This document shows, one piece after another, positions 53,431 to 63,723 of a DNA stretch of 64,000 nt. The first letter of the stretch is position 1; each line of letters starts with the position of its first letter. Below the pieces are notes generated by a model. The model had not been told where the DNA came from. It searched no databases and saw only the letters and a list, made by a program, of their open reading frames with translations. A program made the translations under genes and the position numbers. The DNA is from Epithemia pelagica (Eukaryota; Bacillariophyta; Bacillariophyceae; Surirellales; Surirellaceae): positions 5,270,001-5,334,000 of the forward strand of contig OX337229.1 of assembly GCA_946965045.2 (NCBI GenBank), written 5' to 3'.

Positions 53431-55617
53431 ATGGCCGATGCACCCAAGAAAGATTCCCTGCCACCGGTAGAAGAACGATTGCAACGATTGTCCGCCAAGG
53501 CCAAGGAGTGGTATGAGTTGGCCTTGACGGAAAAGCTAAAGTATTTGGAACTCGCCAAAGACGCCATCAAAAGTCCAGAAGGGCTGGCATTGATGGAGGA
53601 ATCGTCAGTTGCCTCTGCTCAAGGACTGCGCAAGGCGGAAGGAGAGGAACGTGATTTTTATTGCGCCTGGGACAATCTCACGTCGCTGATCCCTTCACTA
53701 GGTGAGTGAGAACGAATATGACGTGATTTATTTGGCATTTTTGTTTTGGAAAAGACTCAAGACGAGAATATGTTGTAGGCATTATTGATGCCTATATCGA
53801 GGCATTGCGAGTGCAACTTGGCACCAGCGAATGTGCCAGCGATTTGACAAATTTGGAAACCCGAGTCGTGGGTTCGGATGGCACGGAATCCAAAGGAACG
53901 GAGGATGGAGTTGTGGTGGCCAAAGTGTTTCCCTTGCTACCACAGGAGCGCAATGGTCCCAACAAGACGGCGGTTGCCGAAGTCTACCTCAATCCCAACC
54001 ACGTTTCCTCAGCGCAAGAGGTCAAACCGTGGAATTTCAAAGCTCTCCAATGTGACAAACCGGGTGTTTGTGTGGTGCTGGGAGCAGGCAACTACGTCAA
54101 TTTGACCGTGACGGATGTCTTGCATCAACTGTATCATCAAAACCAAGTGGTCTTTGTCAAACATCATCCCATTCGTGGTGCCCTTGACCCTTGGCTTCGA
54201 TTCATTTTTCAATCCCTGTTCGACCATGGATATTTGGATTCCGAACTGGATGTGGACACAGCCCGGTCTCAGAGCATTGTGTACAGTCCCTTGGTTCAAG
54301 GTGTGCACATGACGGGTGGGAAGCTGACGCACGATCGCTTGGTCTGGGGAACCACCTTGGCGGAACAAGCCAAGCGCCGCAAGGAACAAACACCGAAACT
54401 CACGGCTCACATGACCTCGGAATTGGGTGCCGTCACTCCGCACATTGTCACACCCGTCCACTATACGGACAAGGAATTAGACTTTCAAGCTCAAGTGTTG
54501 GTGTCGGCGAAATGGATTAATGGGGGTGCCAGTTGTAACTCTCCTCAAGTAGTTGTGTTCAGTGACGAGTGGCCGCAGCAACGCCAGTTTCTCGACCGCG
54601 TCGAGCATCATTGGAAAAAATTGGAATGCCCAATTGCGTACTATCCCGGTACCACGGATCGTGTGCAGGCGTTTGAGAACCATTATGGAACCAATGACGC
54701 AACCCAACAATCCTCATCATCTACGGCCTCTGTCACTACGGCACGCTGGATGGGGAAATTGCCACCCAACAGCCACGACATGCACATGCCATTGTACACG
54801 ATTCACATGTCCAACGTAGATGTATCCACTCCCGATGCATTGGAAGCGGCCAAGAAGGAGTATGCCTTTGCGAACGAAGCCTTTGGTCCGGTTCTAGTGT
54901 TTGCGACACTCAAGACGACATCCACGTCCAAGGGCAACCACGATACTGCAACCGACGAGTCGGTCCATGTCGATCGTTTCATGGACCAAGCCGTCGACTT
55001 TTGCAACAAGGCCTTGTTTGGGACATTGTCGTGCTCCGTGGTCGTGCCGGATTGGGCACAACAAAAACCCTATTTGGAGCGGACTCTGGCCAAGCTGCAA
55101 TACGGTGGGGTTGCATTGAATGCTTGGGGGGCCGTATGCTATGGCCCCAAATTTGGAACATGGGGTGGTTACATGCCGGCCGAAGAACTGGAGAATGTGC
55201 AAAGTGGAATTGGCCATGTGCACAATGTGCTCTTTCTACCTCATGTGGACAAAACAGTCATGAGATATCGCAGTAAGTCGTTCGTGGGTGGATTTGTCGG
55301 TTGTGTGAGACGTTCGTTGAACTCGTATGCAAATCCTCATTCGTTCGCCTTGTTTTCGTGGATCTATTCTTGTGTCTTTATAATTTGGTGGCGAATATTC
55401 AGTTGTCGATGAAACTGCCAATTTCACTCTGACGAAACCACGTGCCACAATGACGCGCTTGTTCAATGCAACTCCCAAGTTCATTTTGGATCCGAGTCTC
55501 AAGAATTTCTTGGGTATCCTGGCGGCTTTGTTGGGACCCGTGGTTACCTTTTGGATCCCCACTGCCGTGGCCGCCTTGGCGGCGGCGTGGGTTGGCTACA
55601 TGCAAATCAAAAAGTAA
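53431..55617 (+). CDS. aldehyde dehydrogenase-like protein with C-terminal membrane anchor (three exons)
   Basis: Exons 53431-53701, 53779-55272 and 55403-55617; introns have GTGAGT...TAG and GTAAGT...CAG borders and all joins keep frame. The product is 659 residues. ATG 53431 (ACAATGGCC) is preferred; 53302 is an upstream alternative. After a helical N terminus come ALDH-superfamily features: the dinucleotide-fold strand PGVCVVLGAGNYVN, GVHMTGGKLTHDRLVWG, the Glu block TSELGAVTPHIV, and a likely catalytic Cys in GGASCNSPQVVV. The tail FLGILAALLGPVVTFWIPTAVAALAAAW is hydrophobic, so the enzyme is probably anchored in a membrane, as fatty-aldehyde dehydrogenases are. It could be an NAD(P)-dependent aldehyde oxidase or an acyl reductase of the same fold; the substrate is unknown. 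The third exon encodes the anchor almost alone. Confidence 0.78.
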
Positions 55618-56541
55618 ACCTGTTCTCAATTTTCCCAAGCGTCGGTCTATAGAGCAAAGCAACATCATGCGGTTGGAGCATGACCTAAATGGATACGTAA
55701 AGCCAAACATTCAAACTAAAAGTTACTTGGATCACCTCGCATCCCCGTTGTCTACATGTTAGGTGCTAAGCACTTTAAGATACTTAGCCGGTCACTTCGA
55801 CCTTCATTTCGACGAACGTCGAAACGACCGGAAACCGAAGCGACCACAAAGCATCCAAAACAGAAGAACGAGACAGTTCTCGTCGATTTCGTTCGACCAT
55901 CGACGACCACCAGATCTTGTCTTGTGATGCTTTTCGCGAGAACCCGTTCGGAACAGAATCTTGGACCGGGTGGGTCGCACGACGAATTTGAGATTTAGAG
56001 GAGAGGCGCAAAAACGTATTAGCGATCGACGTGGAACGAGTACGGGGACCAACGCACACGTCACTCGCTCCCCCGACAGCCAAAACAACACGTGACGCGG
56101 GAATCCAAGGGGACTCGCGTCAACCTTCGAATTCAAAAATTTCCCATGTCACACAATATTTTTGGAAATACAGGTTATGCGGACAGACGTATAGTATAGA
56201 GAAATGTGTATAAACGTTTCATTTTTTCTTCGCTTTGCAATGACGTGTACCCATTTTTTCCCATTTGTCGAGCGGCGCACAACACGACGGCGGAGGGGGA
56301 TCTTGGTCGAATCGACGACCGCTCATTCTCACATTCTCGTCGCCATTTTGGGTTCGACGTTCGACAAGACAGAGAGCAGTACAAGCTTGTAGTAGTCCAA
56401 GCACACAGGGTTCTGTTCCCATTGAAAAACTGCATTGTCGCACAACTTTGGTCGAAAGGAATTGCGATTCTTCTTTTGGGTTTGGTTGATATCCAAACGT
56501 TCTCATTATTATACGTTCAGTGACACAAGAAGCAACAAACA
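55618..56541. other. spacer upstream of the elongase pair
   Basis: No gene is supported. TATAGTATAGAG and TGTATAAACG (about 56190-56217) are possible core-promoter elements. Overlapping frames on both strands (55756-56137) show no domain and are driven by CGA-rich sequence. Confidence 0.45.
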
Positions 56542-57714
56542 ATGAGTGCCTACGAAACGTACATGGAAACACTCGACAGTGTCGGAGAAGCCATCTTGTC
56601 ATGGGCTGATCCTGAAGACAAGTTTGTCGGATACACAAGGGTACGTGACCACTTGAAGCTGCCTCTTTGTCGCGTCGGTCATGGCTGCGACCATGGAAAC
56701 CATGACGGTGATTCCCAACCATGCGACTTGTACTGTCCAGTGAAAATGACTCTTTGTCCACGAAAGTCCTTTGTGGTTCATGCCATTCTGGATCTGGGGG
56801 AGGTGGTTGATTGACGCCGTCGACGACGACGAAAAAGAAGAAATTAGTGTCGCTCCAAGCAGAGCATTGAACAAACTCATGCATTCGCTTCTAATCTCAT
56901 TTGTTTCTTTTGTCGTGTTGGAATCGATTGTCTTCATTTGACGACTAAACCAATACGTGGTCTACAATTACTACAGGGATGGCCCTTGACGGATTTCCCG
57001 ACGGCCTTTAACATTGCCTTGGCCTACTTTCTCTTTGTGGTCATTGGGTCGCAAATCATGAAGTTGGGAGGCATTCCTGCCATTGATCCCTATCCTATCA
57101 AGTTCTTTTACAATGTTTCGCAAATCATGTTGTGCGCCTACATGACGATTGAATCCGGATTCTTGGCCTACCGCAACAACTACCACATGTTGCCCTGCAA
57201 TCAATTCGACACGGCGAACCCGCCTGTCGCCAACTTGTTGTGGCTCTTTTACGTGTCCAAGGTTTGGGACTTTTGGGACACCATCTTTATTGTCTTGGGC
57301 AAGAAATGGCGCCAATTGTCCTTTCTCCACGTTTACCATCACATTACCATTTTCCTCTTTTACTGGCTCAACTCTCATGTCAACTACGACGGTGACATTT
57401 ACCTGACCATTACCTTGAATGGCTTCATCCACACCGTCATGTACACGTACTACTTTATTTGCATGCACACGCGAGTCCCCGAGACGGGCAAGTCGTTGCC
57501 AATTTGGTGGAAGTCCAGTTTGACCATGATGCAAATGATCCAATTTGTCACCATGATGTCTCAAGGAACCTACTTGATTGCCACACAATGTACTACCAGC
57601 AGCCCTCGTGTCACGATGGCCTACATTGTCTACATCTTGTCCCTCTTTGTCTTGTTTGCCCAATTCTTTGTGGAATCGTACATGAAGCCCAAGAAGAAGG
57701 TCAAGTCGGTCTAA
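56542..57714 (+). CDS. ELO-type fatty-acid elongase, delta-6-like, copy 1
   Basis: Exons 56542-56640 and 56977-57714; the 336-nt intron has GTACGT and CAG borders, phase 0. The product is 278 residues, the usual ELO size. It has several membrane helices and the histidine box HVYHH (about 151-155). Other ELO blocks are KVWDFWDTIFIVLGKKW, MYTYYFICMHTR and MQMIQFV. The C-terminal KPKKKVKSV fits a Lys-based ER retrieval signal. It is the condensing enzyme that adds two carbons from malonyl-CoA to acyl-CoA in the ER. Resemblance to diatom delta-6 elongases suggests C18 to C20 PUFA elongation on the route to EPA; the exact substrate is inferred. It is in tandem with copy 2. Confidence 0.92.
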
Positions 57715-58561
57715 AGGAAAATATACGAGAGGGGACCACCACGGCCAAGTCGACAAGATTTTTTGATTTTCCAAAAGTAAAGCATGTACTACATAACACC
57801 AAGATTTATCCAATGCCCCAGTCGCATCAAGAAGCGGGGATGACCGTCTGTGAGAGGAGTGAGGAATCGGTTCGACAGCACACAACATAAAAGAGATACA
57901 TTTGACATAGAAGGACGTCGACGAAGCTCGCTTGTCTTGACAGTAAATCACTCAGATTGTTATCCTCAATAGGTGCACATTCATGATTAGTCTACAAATC
58001 TCACTTGGTCGGAGATTCTGTTTTTTCGTTCGACGAGCGAGGATCCTCCCATTCTCGACCATGACAATCTCGCAAACACCTACTCGACGTCGACGCTCAA
58101 GAGCGACGGCAGAAAGCACTGAGGATAACAACGCTGAAACAGAGCAGCGACGACTAGCTTCTCGTTCCGTCGAAAAGTGATTGGAAGGACGAAACATGCC
58201 GTTTCTCCTTTATGGAGATAGGATCTACCGGGATGCCAATGTCGGTTGTCGGTCGTCGGTCTTCCCATTTTTTGTGGGGCGCGCAAGAATTCCAAGCGGT
58301 GGATATTTTACAATAGTCGCAAGTTGGTCAATTTGATAGCGAGGTGGACGCATGTGCGACCTACAATAGAATCTCTCCCGCTCGGGGTATTAACTACCGT
58401 CTTGCTTTAGCTATGTAACAGAAAGACAGAGATGGCAAATCTTGTCTCTCTAGCTATCGGCTTCGAAAAAGTGCGTACTCATCTTTCGTATCCATCACCA
58501 TTCACCATTACCGATCACCAAAGAAACACCAACATCGACCAATAATACAAATACACCAAGA
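57715..58561. other. spacer between the tandem elongases
   Basis: No gene is supported. A plus-strand frame at 57983-58180 encoding an Arg-rich 65-residue peptide is doubtful. The region must hold the promoter of copy 2. Confidence 0.45.
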
Positions 58562-59521
58562 ATGGGTGCTTACGAGACTTACATTCAAACGTTGGATCAG
58601 ACCGGTGAAGCCATCTTGTCATGGGCCGATCCTGACGACAAGTTTGGTGGATACACAAAGGTATGTGGGGTGTAAGGAAGATGCAGAACCACTACAGGAT
58701 CCCACTCATTGATGTCGTCCATTCCTGCTGTCATGTCACGTCGAATATTGTGACAACTTTTGCACTGCTCTTTCTCGTCGTAACAGGGATGGTTCTTGAC
58801 GGATTTTCCTTCGGCTTTTAACGTGGCCTTGGCGTACTTTGTGTTTGTGGTCGTCGCGTCGCAAATCATGAAGTCAGGCTTTGTACCAGTGATTGATGCG
58901 TATCCCATCAAGTTTGTCTACAATGTCTCCCAAATCATACTGTGTGCCTACATGACGATGGAAGCGTGGTTCTTGGCGTACCGGAACAACTATCACTGGT
59001 TGCCCTGCAATGACTACAATCAAACGAACCCGCCCATTGCCAACTTGACTTGGTTGTTTTATGTGTCCAAGGTCTGGGACTTTTGCGACACGGTCTTTAT
59101 TATTTTGGGCAAAAAGTGGCGTCAACTCTCCTTTTTGCATGTCTATCATCACATTTCCATCTTTTTGTTGTGCTGGTTCGATTGTCGAGTCATGTACGAT
59201 GGCGACATGTACTTGACCATTGCATTCAATACGTTTATTCATACCGTCATGTACACGTACTACTTTATCTGTATGCACACACGGGTACCCGAAACGGGCA
59301 AGTCGTTGCCCATCTGGTGGAAGTCCAGTTTGACCATGATGCAAATGATCCAATTCGTGACGCTCATGTTCCAAGGAGGCTATGTGCTTTCCAATCAATG
59401 CACCACCAGCAGTCCCCGTGTCACCCTGGTGTACATTGTGTACATTCTGACTCTGCTGGTCTTGTTTGCGCATTTCTTTGTGGAGTCCTACATTAAACCA
59501 AAGAAGCAAAAGAAGCAGTGA
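58562..59521 (+). CDS. ELO-type fatty-acid elongase, delta-6-like, copy 2
   Basis: Exons 58562-58660 and 58787-59521; the 126-nt intron (GTATGT, CAG) is at the same place as in copy 1, but shorter and unrelated in sequence. The product is 277 residues. HVYHH, KVWDFCDTVFIILGKKW and MYTYYFICMHTR are kept; the C terminus KPKKQKKQ is again Lys-rich. Exon 1 (MGAYETYIQTLDQTGEAILSWADPDDKF) parallels copy 1. Differences cluster at W-to-C changes (DFWD to DFCD, FYWLN to LCWFD) lining the active-site helices, so substrate preference may differ. It arose by tandem duplication. Confidence 0.92.
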
Positions 59522-59959
59522 AGACCACAATGTACAATCAGAGCCTTGGATCTCACGTGGTCCGTATGTCAGGCGCTGTCCCGCAGCGGATGCAATCAAT
59601 CGCGACGAGGTGGTTTTTGGTGCTCTATAATTTAGCGGCGGACATCATCTGTGTTGATTGCACCGTCACTATAGATGAATCACTGTCACTCAGATTCATT
59701 GTTCTTGACAGTGTGCCAATTGATGGGGAGCTCGAAGTGCACCGACTTGAACACTTTGATTTGATTTTAGAGATTACCATTTCTCCCATTTTGGGGTAGT
59801 CTAGTAGCTGGCTTTAGATTCAAACTATTGCAAGTCCCACACGTAACGAAGGTGTTTCTAGCTAGGAAGAAAATCCAAGAAGTTTGGAACAAGCATTGTG
59901 AGTCTCACGCTCCTTTCGCCGACTCTTTTCGTCATTCATGTCGACATATGTGATGCACA
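59522..59959. other. spacer, convergent 3' ends
   Basis: No gene is supported between the elongase stop and the end of the RNase H2 gene. Confidence 0.5.
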
Positions 59960-61273
59960 TTACAAGTGAGTCACAGCCCGAAGTCGCTTCTTGGCAAAAT
60001 AAGGATAGCGTGGAGCTTTGCGCCGTGTGGTACTTGTTCCGACAAAGGATTGCATGGCCTGTCGTTGCTGTTTCATGGTGGATCGTTGGTTCTGGTGGTT
60101 GTCTCCTTCGTCATCTTCATCGTCGGCCGCAAAGGTAATGGAGGCGGCACAGGATCGTGTCCCAGTATTGGTCGATTCTTTGTCGTGTGGTTGTTTGGTG
60201 GCAAACAATTGTTGAATGGGATTCCACGAAAAGCGCACATACTTGCTGGCACTGGCATCAAAACCAAAGACGGGACACTGTCCACACTGAGCTTGAATCC
60301 AGGCCCGACAATTGGGATCCGAGGGATAACCCGATCCCATGGAATGACCATGGAGGATGGAATCTTGATGGATCTTGGCATCGCGCAAGACCTTGGCCAC
60401 GATCGAGGCGGCTTGACAGGGCGGATAGTTGGCATCGGCCTTGGCTTCGACGGTAAAGTCAATGCCGGGAAAGGTCTGCTGTAATTGTCGTTGATAGTGG
60501 TGGGGATTGCCGACTGTATCAATATAACAATGCACCAAGGGCACATTGGGGGGTAACTGTTGTCGCACTTGGCGAATCAATTGCATGGCGGCGGCATGGG
60601 ACATTTGATTCAAGTTAAAGGGTGTCGGAGTCCGATGCATGTTGCGACTAATTTCCATGGCGGTCAAGATGCGAGCTCCAAATCCAATCTCATTGCGCTT
60701 GTTGTCGCTCTTAGTGTTGGAAGAGGTAGACTGTTCATGAAGCAAGACATGATCCCACAAGTATTGCCGTCGTTCGGGTGTCAATTGTTTGGAATCGGCA
60801 AAGACGGAAAATTGCGACGACTTGGAACGTTGGCTCTCTTCATTATTGGAAGTCAACCAATAGGCAACGCCATAAATCATGGGACCCAAGACAGATCCTC
60901 GACCAGCCTCATCAATACCCAGCACGACACCCAGGCCATTGCCATTGTTGGTCTCTTGTTGTTGTCGTTGCGATTGTTCGAGAATGGATTGCGGAATATC
61001 CGATAAGATCATGGGACCTTCACCGTAAGCGTCATGGTCGATGGGATCCTTGTCGTGAAGCCAGGTTTCGACAATTTGTTTGGTTTCGCTCCGAGTTTGG
61101 GGAGGATGGCCTTGAAACCAACGACGATCGGTCGGACAAAACCCCACCGATTCTTTTGCTTCCCTTGCTACGTCGTTTTGCGGCTCCTCCTTCACTTCTT
61201 CCTCTTCCTTGTTCTCCATATCTTCGTTCTGTGAGTTCATTTCTAGCAAAACTGTTTCACCAATCGACTCCAT
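59960..61273 (-). CDS. ribonuclease H2 catalytic subunit (RNase HII)
   Basis: One exon, 437 residues from ATG 61273 (ATG 61240 is an alternative). The first 100 residues are acidic. The catalytic domain has GIDEAGRGSVLGPMIYG (about 116-132, with the Asp and Glu of the DEAGRG motif), FADSKQLTPERR, HCYIDTVGNP with an active-site Asp, AKADANYPPCQAASIVAKVLRD, and GSGYPSDPNCRAWI. The type 2 enzyme removes single ribonucleotides and RNA-DNA hybrids from DNA in the nucleus. The C terminus is long for subunit A and ends in a basic tail with RQAMQSFVG, which resembles a weak PCNA-binding motif. Confidence 0.92.
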   Translation of the reverse strand: MESIGETVLLEMNSQNEDMENKEEEEVKEEPQNDVAREAKESVGFCPTDRRWFQGHPPQTRSETKQIVETWLHDKDPIDHDAYGEGPMILSDIPQSILEQSQRQQQETNNGNGLGVVLGIDEAGRGSVLGPMIYGVAYWLTSNNEESQRSKSSQFSVFADSKQLTPERRQYLWDHVLLHEQSTSSNTKSDNKRNEIGFGARILTAMEISRNMHRTPTPFNLNQMSHAAAMQLIRQVRQQLPPNVPLVHCYIDTVGNPHHYQRQLQQTFPGIDFTVEAKADANYPPCQAASIVAKVLRDAKIHQDSILHGHSMGSGYPSDPNCRAWIQAQCGQCPVFGFDASASKYVRFSWNPIQQLFATKQPHDKESTNTGTRSCAASITFAADDEDDEGDNHQNQRSTMKQQRQAMQSFVGTSTTRRKAPRYPYFAKKRLRAVTHL

Positions 61274-62466
61274 GAACGAGATGCAATAGGAGATTGGTTG
61301 TGTTTTGGTTTGTCTTCCCTTTTCGGCAAGACAAAAAATGGCGCCAAAGCACCGCCAGCCGACTGCCAATGGAAAAATCGTCCGCAATCGAGCGCGCGCG
61401 CGCAAGGCATAAGTGCCACACCCAACGAGATACCAAACCAGCGTTACCAGTTACCAACCTTTCTTCAAGTCCGGCGTGGTTGGGTGTCTTTTTTCGCATG
61501 GATAGCAAGCCCCGCTTTTTTACGAACAGCCCACAAAATAGAAACAAACGACAAGCAACAGTGGAGCATTGACGTTCTACGTTCTCCTTTGCTCTCATGT
61601 TGAATTCATAGAGAGCTTCCAAGGCATTCATACGCTATAGTTCTTAAATGTGGCCACGAAACGGATAACAACAGTCATGAAGAAGGAACGACGCGAGAAT
61701 GCCGAGAAGGAAGCGACACCATCCGTCCACTACGAGCCGCCTGACGACAAGGAGCAACAACCAGTGACAAACGACAAGGCATGCGAGACTCACAGGTCGT
61801 CGTTACTAAGCGTGGTGGGATGGCAAGAACGTCTCAATGGCTCCATTCACGGCAAGCATACTAGACCATGTCTGTCTCCAACTCACGTCCACAAATCTAC
61901 CACTGTCGAGAAATCCACCAGATCGCAGGTATTGTTCGAAATAATGAGATATGGTCAGTGAATGAAGAAGTGCGACCAGGATTCGGAACCGGGATTCGGA
62001 AGGAGAAGATTCGACCGACAAGAGACGAGTACCATCTTACTCTCGTTATTCCACATCGAGGACAGGAACAGAACAAATGGACCAATGGGCCGACCAAGTC
62101 TCACTTGGAGCAACGCGTCATCAACAATAACGGCCCAAACCAGTCCAATACATAGAGAAACAAGATCCTGTGGCATCCCATAACTGTCATCGTCTAAACA
62201 TTTTGACAGGCAAGAACGGGCTGGACGACGATACATAGGAAACCAAGATAACAACAAGATCGCAAAAAGATCTCCAATCTACTTTATCCAACGGCCAATG
62301 ATCCAACGGATCACAGTCATCGCTACGAGTAGAAGTAAAGAATAAGCACACAACTTAACTTTGTTTTACACGGGTTGAGCTCGTTCTTGTTGCCCACGGT
62401 AGCAGGAAAACAACAAGCTTCCTCTGCGCTGTTTACAGCTAAAACGTTGTCAATTCATCATCCACC
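61274..62466. other. spacer and probable 5' region of the second retroelement
   Basis: No gene is firmly supported. Short frames on both strands around 61677-62257 (a Lys/Glu-rich plus-strand peptide and a hydrophobic minus-strand frame with a GTAAGA donor) could be exons but cannot be joined. The 5' LTR of the retroelement starting at 62467 is expected here. I cannot mark its ends because the partner LTR is outside the window. ATCCAACGG is repeated near 62287 and 62302. Confidence 0.35.
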
Positions 62467-63723
62467 ATGGCCGCAAATTTTGCCCTTTCACCCGCTCATG
62501 CCAACGCCAATCAAGTGATCAACTTCACGACGGCAGGAGGAGCGAAGTTTTACAAGCAAGCGATTCGTGGATTGTACGATAGTGGAGATCTGTACGACCT
62601 TGAAGCCGACGGACTCAAGACGTTCCTTGATACTCTCCAAGACAGGATCGTTGAACAAAACTGGACTTCGATCTTTGCAATTCCAGAAGCGATCGCTGCC
62701 CCCGCCGCCAATCTTCGTTTGCTCACCAGCGAGTACGGTCGTGTCTCCTTGCAACAAGTCCGTGCCTATGTTGAACACTTCAATGGAGCCAATCGTCAGA
62801 CACAGAACGCATACATGGCATACACTTGCATTATGGCATCACTTACCGACGACGCCAAGGCACAGGTCAATATTCGACGCGAAGACTTCACTATCGATGG
62901 GCGTGGTTCCGGACCCCTTCTCCTCAAGGTTTTGATCTCGTTGGCACATGTGGACACCGAAGCCACCGTTATGGTTCTACGCCAACGCCTGGCTGACCTT
63001 CACATCTATATTATGGATGTGAACGCGGACATCGCCAAGTTTAACTTCTACGTAGACGAGACTCTTCGGGCTCTCAACGCGCGCGGCGAGCAGACGCTCG
63101 ACCTTCTACCGAATCTAGTTAAGGCGTACGAAACCGTGAACGACGATAACTTTCTAGAGTTCATTCGTCGCAAGAAGAACGCATATGAAGAAGGAGACAA
63201 TCCAGGACTGACCCCGCGTCAACTAATGAGCGTTGCTTGCACCAAGTACCAGACGCTCGTGGAACAGAAGAAATGGCAGGCTCTCTCGGCACGCGACCAG
63301 AAATTGATCGCACTTGAAGCATCCGTGAATAAACTCAAGGAACAGAAACGCAAGACTAACCCCAGTGACCAGAAGAAACAGACAAGCAAAGGGAAGACGG
63401 ACAAGGCAACTGACAACGATAAGGCCTGGCTTACGGTGGGACCAAAGAGTGGTCAGTCCGAGACGAAGGAAGTCAACGGAAAAATGTGGTACTGGTGCAA
63501 GTGGCACGGAAAGTGGTCGACCAACAAAAACCACACGTCCGCAACGTGTAACGGACGTGGTCTGACAGGAGATAAGAAACGGGCCTACGACGCAGCCCAC
63601 GAGAACAGCGATGGTACCACGTCTGAGAACACGGGAACGAACCCAGGACTCCGCCTTGCTAGCGCCTTAGCCGGTGCTACCCACGATGAAGACGATGACA
63701 GCGACAACAGCACCGACGAGTGA
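62467..63723 (+). CDS. gag: Gag of a second retroelement
   Basis: A 418-residue protein with start context CACCATGGCC. The helical N-terminal region (capsid-like, LLTSEYGRVSLQQVRAYVEH, LMSVACTKYQTLVEQKKW) is followed by a Lys/Gln-rich linker. A zinc-finger-like segment, WYWCKWHGKWSTNKNHTSATC, has Cys/His in a C-H-H-C order instead of the retroviral CCHC. The tail is acidic (DEDDDSDNSTDE). It ends in TGA 63721-63723 followed by CAA, and the same frame stays open behind it. It is a different family from the copia Gag at 5192. Polyprotein expression by readthrough is inferred. Confidence 0.75.
   Translation: MAANFALSPAHANANQVINFTTAGGAKFYKQAIRGLYDSGDLYDLEADGLKTFLDTLQDRIVEQNWTSIFAIPEAIAAPAANLRLLTSEYGRVSLQQVRAYVEHFNGANRQTQNAYMAYTCIMASLTDDAKAQVNIRREDFTIDGRGSGPLLLKVLISLAHVDTEATVMVLRQRLADLHIYIMDVNADIAKFNFYVDETLRALNARGEQTLDLLPNLVKAYETVNDDNFLEFIRRKKNAYEEGDNPGLTPRQLMSVACTKYQTLVEQKKWQALSARDQKLIALEASVNKLKEQKRKTNPSDQKKQTSKGKTDKATDNDKAWLTVGPKSGQSETKEVNGKMWYWCKWHGKWSTNKNHTSATCNGRGLTGDKKRAYDAAHENSDGTTSENTGTNPGLRLASALAGATHDEDDDSDNSTDE

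Noticed and set aside
56971-57951. 326-codon minus-strand frame over elongase 1
   Set aside because: Mirror of a real gene; composition (His/Val/Gly) is that of antisense ELO sequence, and the same mirror occurs over copy 2.
61677-61961. Lys/Glu-rich small plus-strand ORF
   Set aside because: Could be a first exon, but no acceptor and second exon could be supported.
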